NCBI RefSeq assembly: GCF_900111005.1
Contig: NZ_FOFV01000013.1
Coordinates: 124,001-188,000 of the forward strand
DNA length: 64,000 bases
DNA from: Lentzea albida
Lineage (GTDB): Bacteria; Actinomycetota; Actinomycetes; Mycobacteriales; Pseudonocardiaceae
Direction: 5' to 3'
This document shows, in pieces, positions 57,895 to 64,000 of the stretch. A program made the position numbers and the translations under genes. The notes below the pieces were generated by a model. That model worked only from the letters and a program-made list of their open reading frames with translations, was not told the origin of the DNA and made no database searches. How positions within the stretch are numbered: position 1 is the first letter of the stretch; each line of letters starts with the position of its first letter.

Positions 57895-58404
57895 TCAGTC
57901 CGTGGCGAGACGCGCGTGCGTTTCCGTGTCGTAGCGGACGCCGTCGTAGAGCAGCCGGGCGCGTTCGACGCCCTCGACCGCGAACCCCGCTCCCGTGGCG
58001 ACGCGGCAGGAGGCGGGGTTGTCCAGGCGGTGGGCGAGCTCCAGGCGGAACAGGCCGAGCTCGGAGAAGGCGAACTCGCTGACGGCCTTGCAGGCCTCGG
58101 TCGCGAGGCCCTTGCCCCGCGCCTCCTCCCGCATCCAGTACGAGATCCACCCGGTGAGGTGACGGCGTTCGACGCTCGACACCGCCGCGTTGCCGACGGG
58201 CACCCCGTCGTGCAGCACGGCGAACGAGTAGGCGGTGTCGTCCTCGCGACGGGCCATGAGCAGCGCGATCCAGTCCTGCGCGGCGGTGAGCGAGTCGATC
58301 GGGAGGGTGAACTGGCGGGCCATCATCTCCTCGCCCGCGGCGGCCAGGATGACCGGTGCGTCGTCGAGGTTCCAGGGCCGCAGCAGGGTGGTCACACCCT
58401 CCAC
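57895..58404 (-). CDS. GNAT-family acetyltransferase
   Basis: The 169-residue GNAT protein of the RimJ/RimL type has 'TLLRPWNLDDAPVILAAAG', 'WISYWMREEARGKGLATEACKAV' (acetyl-CoA loop) and 'LFRLELAHRLDNPASCRVATGAGF'. Substrate unknown. The start is uncertain: GTG 58404, GTG 58395 and ATG 58443 are all possible, none with a clear ribosome site. Divergent from the zinc-ribbon gene. Confidence 0.85.
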   Translation of the reverse strand: MEGVTTLLRPWNLDDAPVILAAAGEEMMARQFTLPIDSLTAAQDWIALLMARREDDTAYSFAVLHDGVPVGNAAVSSVERRHLTGWISYWMREEARGKGLATEACKAVSEFAFSELGLFRLELAHRLDNPASCRVATGAGFAVEGVERARLLYDGVRYDTETHARLATD

Positions 58405-58480
58405 CTTCCGAATTCGGGCGTCGCCCTGCAACTCAGGGGGCATCCCGCACGTCAGAAGAACAACGGCAAAGGGAGAGCAG

Positions 58481-58705
58481 ATGGTCATTTTCGGCTGGCG
58501 GACGACGATCGAGCAGCTGCGGATGCTGCAGCTGGTGTGCGGGCACTGCCACCACCAGTCGGCGCACAACCTGTTCCGGCGCTACACGAAGCCGACCATC
58601 TTCTTCATCCCGCTGTTCACGATCAGCAGCAAGTACGGGCTGCAGTGCACTTTCTGCGGGGTCTCCTACGACATCAGCAAGATGCACGCGCATCAGCTCG
58701 TCTGA
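58481..58705 (+). CDS. Small zinc-ribbon protein
   Basis: The 74-residue protein has two Cys pairs, 'CGHCHHQ' and 'CTFCGVSYD', in a layout seen in small zinc-ribbon proteins of actinobacteria, with an intervening hydrophobic strand (IFFIPLFTISSKYG). Function unknown. ATG 58481 follows AAGGGAGAGCAG. Confidence 0.8.
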   Translation: MVIFGWRTTIEQLRMLQLVCGHCHHQSAHNLFRRYTKPTIFFIPLFTISSKYGLQCTFCGVSYDISKMHAHQLV

Positions 58706-58763
58706 CAGGCCTCACAGCCGGGCGCGTGCACGTCGGTGGTGACGCGCCCGCACTCCGGGCAGA
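58693..58763 (-). other. Zinc-ribbon-like tail in a shifted frame beyond the DUF998 stop
   Basis: Directly beyond the DUF998 stop on the same strand, another frame encodes ELICPECGRVTTDVHAPG followed by CEACQTS and a stop. The pair of CxxC motifs looks real, but the stretch has no ATG or GTG start of its own. It may be a lost C-terminal extension (frameshift) or a remnant. Confidence 0.3.
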
Positions 58764-59348
58764 TCAGCTCGAGAAGGCAGGCCGGTTCAGCCTCAGGGAC
58801 ACGATCGAGGTCCAGACCCAGCCGATCGTCGCGACCACGTAGAGCAGCACCGTCCCGCCGGGGCTGCCGAGGAACGCCGTCGGCACCACCAGCAGCAGGC
58901 CCGTCAGGCCGCTCATCACCGCCAGCCATCCCCCGAGCCTACGCGTGAACACGAAGCACGCCCCGATCCAGCCGATCATCGCGATCCCGAACGCGACGGC
59001 GTGCAGGGCGCCGTGCCACGACATCGAGGCGGGCGGGCCGTCCGGTGTGCCGAGCGGGAACCCCATCGCGGGATCGGCGACGAACACCCCGCCGAGGACC
59101 ATCCCCGCTCCCATCAGGCCGATCAGCCGCGCGCCCCACTTCGTGTGCTTCGCCATGCCGGTGGCCGCGACCAGGAACAACGCGCCGCTGACCACGAAGT
59201 TCGCGATCTGGATCCACCCGAGCGAGCCGAGGCTGAGCATGCTGAACGGGTGCCGTGCGAGGTCGAAGCCCTCGCGGGTGAACGCCTGGGCGTAGCCGAC
59301 GACGAGGTAGAGCGGGCCGGCGACGACGCCGCACACGATGCGGGACAT
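58764..59348 (-). CDS. DUF998 membrane protein
   Basis: The 194-residue protein has about six hydrophobic helices and the DUF998 pattern ('LYLVVGYAQAFTREGFDLARHPFSML', 'GLMGAGMVLGGVFVADPAMGFPLG'). It is probably an integral membrane protein of unknown function. ATG 59348 follows GGAGGAA. It is divergent from the SRPBCC/hydrolase pair across a nested inverted repeat. Confidence 0.85.
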   Translation of the reverse strand: MSRIVCGVVAGPLYLVVGYAQAFTREGFDLARHPFSMLSLGSLGWIQIANFVVSGALFLVAATGMAKHTKWGARLIGLMGAGMVLGGVFVADPAMGFPLGTPDGPPASMSWHGALHAVAFGIAMIGWIGACFVFTRRLGGWLAVMSGLTGLLLVVPTAFLGSPGGTVLLYVVATIGWVWTSIVSLRLNRPAFSS

Positions 59349-59360
59349 GGGGTTCCTCCA

Positions 59361-59444
59361 GTTCTCGGTGTGGCGAGAACGGAATCACCGACAAGATTTT
59401 TTGTCAAGACGAGTATCGCTGTCTTGACGAAGAGAATCGTCGGT
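59361..59444. promoter_or_regulatory. Nested inverted repeats between DUF998 and SRPBCC genes
   Basis: GTTCTCG/CGAGAAC (59361-59367, 59374-59380) is a perfect seven-bp repeat. GTCAAGAC/GTCTTGAC (59403-59410, 59421-59428) is a perfect eight-bp repeat with TTGAC in each arm, pointing outward as -35-like boxes of both divergent genes. Outer arms ACCGAC/GTCGGT (59387-59392, 59439-59444) enclose it symmetrically. An unusual A/T-rich patch lies inside. A dimeric regulator that occludes both promoters is likely. Confidence 0.6.
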
Positions 59445-59484
59445 AGCAGGATGGCACCATTCCACGCACCGGAGAGGGAGACCG

Positions 59485-60168
59485 ATGGGCCACGAGTTCA
59501 CGAGTGCCGACGAGATCGAGGTACCGGCGTCCGTCGAGGACGTCTGGACTGCCATCGCGACGGGGCCGGGCATCGACTCGTGGTTCATGGGCCGCAACGA
59601 GGTCGCGAACGGCCAGGTCAAGATGGCCTTCGGCGGGTACGCGCCGACGAGCGCGATCACCGCCTCCGAGCCCGGCCGCCACTTCGCGCACACCAGCGGC
59701 GAGGCGCCCGACGGCCGGTTCATCGCCTACGAGTTCCTCGTCGAGGCCCGCGAGCAGAGCAGCACCGTGTTGCGGATGGTCACGAGCGGCTTCCTGCCCG
59801 GCGACGACTGGGCCGACGAGTTCGAGGCGATGACGCTGGGCGGCGCGCTGTTCCGGCGCACGCTGCTCGAGTACCTGACGCACTTCCCCGGCCGCACGGC
59901 CCGCCCGCTCACGGTCTTCGGGCCCGCGGTCACCGACTGGGACGAGGCCTGGAAGCGGCTCGACGCGGCGCTGGCCGAGAAGCTGCCGGACGCCGTCGAG
60001 TTCCACCGCAACGCCCACACGCTCGCCCTGCGCACCGACCGCGGCATGTACCGGTTCATGCGGGGCTTCCGCGGCCCGATGATCGCCGCGCACCACGTCT
60101 TCTCCGGCGACGAGTCCGAACAGGACTGGCAGGGCTTCCTCGACACCACCCTGGGAGAGAACCGATGA
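59485..60168 (+). CDS. SRPBCC/AHSA1-like protein
   Basis: The 227-residue SRPBCC-fold protein (SADEIEVPASVEDVWTAIATGPGIDSWFMG ... MAFGGYAPTSAI) has a ligand cavity architecture used by START/AHSA1 proteins. Specific function unknown. ATG 59485 follows GGAGAGGGAG. Its stop overlaps the hydrolase start by ATGA, so the two are co-expressed. Confidence 0.85.
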   Translation: MGHEFTSADEIEVPASVEDVWTAIATGPGIDSWFMGRNEVANGQVKMAFGGYAPTSAITASEPGRHFAHTSGEAPDGRFIAYEFLVEAREQSSTVLRMVTSGFLPGDDWADEFEAMTLGGALFRRTLLEYLTHFPGRTARPLTVFGPAVTDWDEAWKRLDAALAEKLPDAVEFHRNAHTLALRTDRGMYRFMRGFRGPMIAAHHVFSGDESEQDWQGFLDTTLGENR

Positions 60169-60986
60169 CCCGCTTCACGACTTCCGCCGACGGCACCGGG
60201 ATCGCCTACTCGGTCACCGGCTCCGGGCCTGCGCTGGTCCTCGTGGACGGCGCGATGTGCCACCGGATGTTCGGGCCGTCCACCGAGCTGGCGTCCGTGC
60301 TGGACAAGAACTTCACGGTGTACACCTACGACCGGCGTGGCCGCGGCGAGACCGGGGACGGCGCCACGCCGTGGTCGCTGGAGCGCGAGGTCGAGGACAT
60401 CGACGCCGTGATCAGGGAGGCGGGCGGCAGTGCGTTCGTCTTCGGCGTCTCCTCGGGCGCGGTGCTGGCTCTCGAGGCGGCCTCACGCCTGCCGTCCATC
60501 TCCCGGCTCGCGATCTACGAGGCGCCGTTCGTCGTGGACGACACGTACGAGCCGCGTCCTGCGGACATCGTCGAGCGGATGAACGACATGCTCGCGCGCG
60601 GCGACCGGTCCGGAATGCTCTCGACGTTCATGAAACTGGTCGGCGTGCCGGCCTTCGGTCTGGCGATCATGAAGCTGACGCCCGTGTGGAAGAAGCTCAA
60701 GCCCGTCGCGCACACGCTGCCGTGGGACCTCACGATCCTCGGCGACGACGGCCGCGGGGAGCCTCTGCCCACCGACCGGTGGAAGGTCGAGGTGCCGACA
60801 CTCGCGATGGACGGCGGCAAGAGCCCCGAATACCTCCGCAACGCCATGAAGAACGTCGCGGAGGTCGTGGGAGCGGACCACAGGACGCTGCCCGGTCAGA
60901 CGCACATGTACAAGTCGTCGGTCATGGCACCGGAACTGGTGGAGTTCTTCTCGCGGGCCCAGCGCACCGCGGGTCCCATCGCGTAA
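60165..60986 (+). CDS. Alpha/beta-hydrolase
   Basis: The 273-residue alpha/beta-hydrolase has an oxyanion region 'LVLVDGAMCHRMFG', nucleophile elbow 'FGVSSGAVLALEA' (GxSxG, Ser near 95) and late His in 'PGQTHMYKS'. Likely an esterase or lyase-like enzyme. It is coupled to the SRPBCC gene. The last 91 bases overlap, on the opposite strand, the coding end of the MFS gene. Confidence 0.87.
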   Translation: MTRFTTSADGTGIAYSVTGSGPALVLVDGAMCHRMFGPSTELASVLDKNFTVYTYDRRGRGETGDGATPWSLEREVEDIDAVIREAGGSAFVFGVSSGAVLALEAASRLPSISRLAIYEAPFVVDDTYEPRPADIVERMNDMLARGDRSGMLSTFMKLVGVPAFGLAIMKLTPVWKKLKPVAHTLPWDLTILGDDGRGEPLPTDRWKVEVPTLAMDGGKSPEYLRNAMKNVAEVVGADHRTLPGQTHMYKSSVMAPELVEFFSRAQRTAGPIA

Positions 60987-62101
60987 CCGGCCACGACGAA
61001 CAGCCCGCCGACCAGCACCCAGCCGATCGCGCCCCAGCCGAGCACGACGGTCGTGAGCAGGGCGGGGCCGACCATGCGCGCGACGGCCGTGCCCGTCGCG
61101 AAGAAGCCCTGGTACTGGCCCTGCCGGTCGGCGGGCGCGAGGGAGAAGCTGATCTCCCACGCACCGGAGGCGAGCATCATCTCGCCGAGCACCTGCAACG
61201 CGGCGGCCGCGACCAGCAACGCCGCCGCGGGCCAGGCACCGACGCCGAACGCCGTCACGGCGAACACCGCGCAGGACGCGAGCATGACCAGTCCGGCGTG
61301 CCGCACGAGCTTCGAGGCCGCACCGAGTCCCGTGGCGCGGCGGGCGATTCGGACCTGGTACAGGACGACGGCCGCGGTGTTGAGCACCAGCAACGCGGCC
61401 GCGAGCCACGTCGGTGCCTCGGTGCGCTGCACGATCCACAACGGGATGATCAGGCTCAGCAGCGGCATGTAGAGCAGCATCACGGCGTTGATCAGCGTGA
61501 TCAGGGCGTACGGGCGGTCCTTCAGGACGTCGAACCTGCCCTTCGCCCGGGACATGGCGGTCTCGGGCAGCGTGCCGAGGACGACCGCGGCGATGAGAAA
61601 CGCGACGACGTCGAGCACGAACACGGCCGTGTAGGCGGCCTCGGTGCCCAGGTGCAGCGCGAACCCGCCCGCGGCCGCACCGATCGCGATGCCGGCGTTG
61701 GCCGTGGACTGGATCCGCGCACGGGCCCGCGTGCGCTCCTCGGGCGTGGTCAGTCCGGCGAGCAGGGCCTGCCGGGAGGCCTGCAGCCCGCTCTGGAAGC
61801 TCGCGTACAGGCACATGACCAGCACGAACGCGGGGAAGTTCCGGGTGAGCAGCAGGACGCCGATGCTGGCGGCCGTGGCGGCGGCGAGCACGACGGCGGT
61901 GGTGCGCGGTCCCCACCGGTCGGCGAGGTGGCCCAGCCCGACACCGGCGACGGCGCCGACGCCCCACGCGAGGGTGAGCGCGAGGCCGACCCTCGCCGCG
62001 CTCAGGCCCACGACCTGCGTGAAGTAGAGGGCCGAGACGACGAGGAAGCCGCCGTCGCCGATGGAGTTCGTCAGCTGTGCGTACGCGAGTCGCCTGGTCA
62101 T
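60896..62101 (-). CDS. MFS transporter
   Basis: The 401-residue protein has about 12 transmembrane helices and MFS features ('GLGHLADRWGPRTTAVVL' after TM2, 'SRQALLAGLTTPEERTRARAR'). It probably exports a drug or metabolite. TACGGT on this strand (62114-62109) ends seven bases before ATG 62101 and no ribosome site is visible: leaderless. The 3' end overlaps the convergent hydrolase gene by 91 bases. Confidence 0.88.
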   Translation of the reverse strand: MTRRLAYAQLTNSIGDGGFLVVSALYFTQVVGLSAARVGLALTLAWGVGAVAGVGLGHLADRWGPRTTAVVLAAATAASIGVLLLTRNFPAFVLVMCLYASFQSGLQASRQALLAGLTTPEERTRARARIQSTANAGIAIGAAAGGFALHLGTEAAYTAVFVLDVVAFLIAAVVLGTLPETAMSRAKGRFDVLKDRPYALITLINAVMLLYMPLLSLIIPLWIVQRTEAPTWLAAALLVLNTAAVVLYQVRIARRATGLGAASKLVRHAGLVMLASCAVFAVTAFGVGAWPAAALLVAAAALQVLGEMMLASGAWEISFSLAPADRQGQYQGFFATGTAVARMVGPALLTTVVLGWGAIGWVLVGGLFVVAGYAMGPAVRWAREKNSTSSGAMTDDLYMCV

Positions 62102-62114
62102 GCCACTGACCGTA
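62102..62114 (-). promoter_or_regulatory. Leaderless promoter of the MFS gene
   Basis: TACGGT at 62114-62109 on the minus strand, seven bases, then ATG at 62101. It sits just beyond the stop of the upstream Pr6Pr gene (62130), showing that the MFS gene has its own promoter. Confidence 0.5.
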
Positions 62115-62129
62115 GGACGGTGATTGGCC

Positions 62130-62708
62130 CTAGCTCTGGGACAACGAAGCACTGCGTTTCTGGGCCAATTTGGTGCCGACCCAAGACACCCCGAACGCCA
62201 GCACGACGAAGACCACCGCGACGAACAGGCAGGTCGCCAGCACGCCGCTGTACCCCTGCCGGCGCGGGTCGAGGAACGGGTACGGGTACCAGCCGACGAT
62301 CGAACCCCTGACCAGCGAGTACACCAGGTAGGCCAGCGGGAACGCGAGCCAGGTCCACCACCTGCGGGTCCTCTCCGGCGCGAGCAACCACTCCACGACG
62401 ACGAGGACCGGCACGATGATGTGCAGCACCCAGTTCGCGTACGCCGGCGTCTGCACGTCGATGCCTTGGAGCAGGAACGAGTAGACGAGTCCCGTCGTCG
62501 CCATGTAGACCACGGCCGCGCCCCTGATCTGCGCCGACACCGGCCTGAACACGCCCAGCAGCATCACCACCGCCGCGAAGAGGTTCGACAGGATGGTGAA
62601 GAAGCTGTAGTGGTTCGCCGGCTGGAACCGGTCCCCCAGCACGACCACCAGGTAGATCTCCGCCGAAAGCACCAGAAGGAAGACGGCCATCCGGAGCAAC
62701 TTGATCAC
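62130..62708 (-). CDS. Pr6Pr-family membrane protein
   Basis: The 192-residue protein has six hydrophobic helices and the Pr6Pr pattern: 'FTILSNLFAAVVMLLGVF', 'LVYSFLLQGIDVQTPAYANWVLHIIVPVLVVVEWLL' spread over 75-112, and 'WWTWLAFPLAYLVYSLVRG'. The family resembles androgen-induced proteins; function in bacteria is unknown. GTG 62708 follows TCTAAT-N6, a weak leaderless fit. Confidence 0.85.
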   Translation of the reverse strand: MIKLLRMAVFLLVLSAEIYLVVVLGDRFQPANHYSFFTILSNLFAAVVMLLGVFRPVSAQIRGAAVVYMATTGLVYSFLLQGIDVQTPAYANWVLHIIVPVLVVVEWLLAPERTRRWWTWLAFPLAYLVYSLVRGSIVGWYPYPFLDPRRQGYSGVLATCLFVAVVFVVLAFGVSWVGTKLAQKRSASLSQS

Positions 62709-62731
62709 CGGAGCATTAGAACCCGGTTTCG

Positions 62732-63130
62732 TCAGGGGTGCATCCGGGCGCCCTTGAAGATCTTGTCGACGGCGTTCTTCTGGCCGTGCACGGCCATGCC
62801 GACCAGGTCGAGGTCCTGCGTGTGCACCTTGCGGACGGCCGCGCGGTTGTCGGCGTCGTTGCCGGTCGCGAACAGGTCGGCGGTGAAGATGGTCATCGTC
62901 TGGTCGCGGTTCAGGGCCCTGCCGTGGGCCTTCTTCAGCAGCTCCGCGTCGCCCTGCAGCACCACCACGGGCTGGCCGAACATCGGCAGGTACTTCATGC
63001 CGTCGGCGTCGACGTAGGGCTCACCCTTGAGCATCTCGGGCAGGCCGCTGACGAGGAAGGCGGTGACGTTCAGCGCCTGCCAGCCGGCCAGGTCGTCCCG
63101 CAGCAGCACAGCGATCTTGGTGTCGAACAT
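62732..63130 (-). CDS. DUF2000 family protein
   Basis: This 132-residue protein clearly fits DUF2000: 'KIAVLLRDDLAGWQALNVTAFL', 'GEPYVDADGMKYLPMFGQPVVVL', 'FTADLFATGNDADNRAAV' and 'DLDLVGMAVHGQKNAVDKIF'. The fold is small alpha/beta; function unknown. ATG 63130 is used; GTG 63139 three codons earlier is equally possible. It is divergent from, and probably regulated by, the AraC-type gene 50 bases away; DUF2000 genes often sit beside AraC regulators. Confidence 0.88.
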   Translation of the reverse strand: MFDTKIAVLLRDDLAGWQALNVTAFLVSGLPEMLKGEPYVDADGMKYLPMFGQPVVVLQGDAELLKKAHGRALNRDQTMTIFTADLFATGNDADNRAAVRKVHTQDLDLVGMAVHGQKNAVDKIFKGARMHP

Positions 63131-63168
63131 GGACACCACGATCGCGGGCAGCGGCGCGTGCGGTCTTG

Positions 63169-63180
63169 TACGTTCCTGAC
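63169..63180 (+). promoter_or_regulatory. Leaderless promoter of the AraC gene
   Basis: TACGTT (63169-63174), six bases, ATG at 63181. Confidence 0.55.
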
Positions 63181-63942
63181 ATGAGCACGGCCGCGTGGAA
63201 GCCCGCGGTGGAAGGCATCAAGGAGGTCTTCCACGCCTCCTTCACCACGCACGTCTACCCGGCGCACACGCACGACGCGTGGACGTTGATGGTGCTCGAC
63301 ACCGGGGCCGTGCGGTACGAACTGGACCGTCACGAGCACGGCGCTCTCGTGGACGGCGTCACGCTGTTGCCACCGCACGTGCCGCACGACGGCCGGTCCG
63401 CGCTGCCGACGGGCTTCCGCAAGCGCGTGCTGTACCTCGACGACGCGGCGCTGCCGTCCGACCTGATCGGCAAGGCCGTCGACACGCCGATGCTGCCCGA
63501 CCCGCTGCTGCGCCAGCGGGTGCACCAGCTGCACCTCGCGCTGGACGACCCGTTCGAGGCGTCGTCACGGCTCGCGCTGATCACCGAACGGCTGGCGCAC
63601 CACTTCGCCGGCACCACCCCCGTCGTGCACGCGGACCCGACGCTGGCCGACCGGTTGCGGCAGCTGCTGGACGCCTCGCTGCCGGCGGGGATCACCCTGG
63701 CGGAGGCGGCCGCGGAGCTGCAGACCAGTCCCACGCACCTCGTGCGGGCGTTCAGCCGCCGGTTCGGGCTGCCGCCGCACCGGTACCTGACCGGTCGCCG
63801 GGTGGACATCGCCCGCGGCCACCTGGTCGAGGGACGGCCGGCGGCGGAGGCCGCGGTGCTGGCCGGGTTCCACGACCAGTCGCACCTCACGCGCCATTTT
63901 CGCCGTGTGCTGGGTACGAGTCCTGGCCGCTTCGTACGCTGA
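63181..63942 (+). CDS. AraC-family transcriptional regulator
   Basis: The 253-residue regulator has a cupin-type N-terminal sensor (SFTTHVYPAHTHDAWTLMVLD, with His ligands or pocket residues) and a C-terminal double HTH (ITLAEAAAELQTSPTHLVRAFSRRFGLPPHRYL, AAVLAGFHDQSHLTRHFRRVLG). ATG 63181 fits TACGTT-N6. It is divergent from the DUF2000 gene. Its stop TGA is immediately followed by the promoter spacer of the next gene. Confidence 0.92.
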   Translation: MSTAAWKPAVEGIKEVFHASFTTHVYPAHTHDAWTLMVLDTGAVRYELDRHEHGALVDGVTLLPPHVPHDGRSALPTGFRKRVLYLDDAALPSDLIGKAVDTPMLPDPLLRQRVHQLHLALDDPFEASSRLALITERLAHHFAGTTPVVHADPTLADRLRQLLDASLPAGITLAEAAAELQTSPTHLVRAFSRRFGLPPHRYLTGRRVDIARGHLVEGRPAAEAAVLAGFHDQSHLTRHFRRVLGTSPGRFVR

Positions 63943-63946
63943 CACC

Positions 63947-64000
63947 GTGCACGTCGGCATCCTCGGGCCCGTTGAGGCGCATTCCCCGCACGGCAAGATC
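63947..64000 (+). CDS. SARP/AfsR-type regulator, 5' fragment cut by window end
   Basis: GTG 63947 opens a frame beginning VHVGILGPVEAHSPHGKI, the typical first strand of a SARP winged helix. Only 18 codons are present. TACGCT (63935-63940) ends six bases before the GTG, so the gene probably has a leaderless transcript of its own, starting four bases after the AraC stop. Confidence 0.6.
   Translation, partial: MHVGILGPVEAHSPHGKI

Overview
The window is chromosomal DNA from a high-G+C actinomycete, very probably a Pseudonocardiales relative (Lentzea/Saccharothrix/Kibdelosporangium-like; inferred). Pointers are the very high G+C (about 70% by eye), many GTG starts, SARP/AfsR and large LuxR regulators, a type VII-secretion toxin locus, F420-type luciferase-like enzymes, an EspR-like regulator, and leaderless promoters of the form TANNNT-N6/7-start codon. 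I see no tRNA, rRNA, IS element, CRISPR array, phage or plasmid gene. Coding density is high and no gene-free gap exceeds 300 bases.

Layout. 0.1-3.4 kb: a tandem-duplicated barrel-like protein and a SARP-NB-ARC-TPR regulator with a shortened BTAD. 3.5-12.1 kb (minus): a type VII-linked polymorphic toxin operon, in transcription order YbaB-like protein, WXG100-like protein, 1490-residue toxin (ADP-ribosyltransferase, caspase-like and deaminase-like regions), SUKH-like immunity protein, and SseB-type associated protein. 12.2-15.4 kb: nucleoside-hydrolase-like protein, then a MarR regulator divergent from a luciferase-like oxidoreductase fused to hemerythrin. 15.4-23.7 kb: secreted M6 protease; a two-component pair divergent from a GT2-GtrA/ArnT-like glycosylation pair; a Tat-exported M15-like peptidase. 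23.9-26.1 kb: DUF2252 protein and a GGDEF protein ending in a winged helix. 26.4-30.2 kb: EspR-like HTH, ImmA/IrrE peptidase, MAB_1171c-type membrane protein and flavin monooxygenase in one tight operon.

30.2-41.4 kb: VOC protein opposite a WYL regulator, DUF4262, a 1020-residue TPR-CHAT-TIR conflict protein, a sigma factor/TPR pair, PF04672 methyltransferase, secreted PI-PLC with ricin-type lectin, and a SigE-family sigma factor coupled to an LCP protein. 41.4-50.7 kb: giant LuxR regulator, C39-like secreted protein, a 74-nt-arm inverted repeat, TetR, two GT1 glycosyltransferases, STAS protein, and a deleted FAD oxidase divergent from LysR. 50.7-53.6 kb: membrane protein, then a stand-alone divergent EF-Tu preceded by a possible leader peptide and hairpin, then DUF6766. 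53.6-57.9 kb (minus): a five-gene coupled operon (nucleotidyltransferase, BON, metallophosphoesterase, ThDP enzyme, F420-type oxidoreductase). 57.9-64 kb: small accessory genes, an SRPBCC/hydrolase pair, an MFS exporter, an AraC regulator and the start of another SARP gene.

The strongest leads are: (1) the EF-Tu copy, with replacements at positions where elfamycin-class resistance maps in E. coli EF-Tu, downstream of a possible attenuator; (2) the single-gene TPR-CHAT-TIR protein; (3) the multi-domain type VII toxin operon; (4) the EspR/ImmA/MAB_1171c/flavoprotein module; (5) the GGDEF-winged-helix fusion; (6) the large inverted repeat before the TetR gene; and (7) the recurring leaderless promoters, which fix many start codons.
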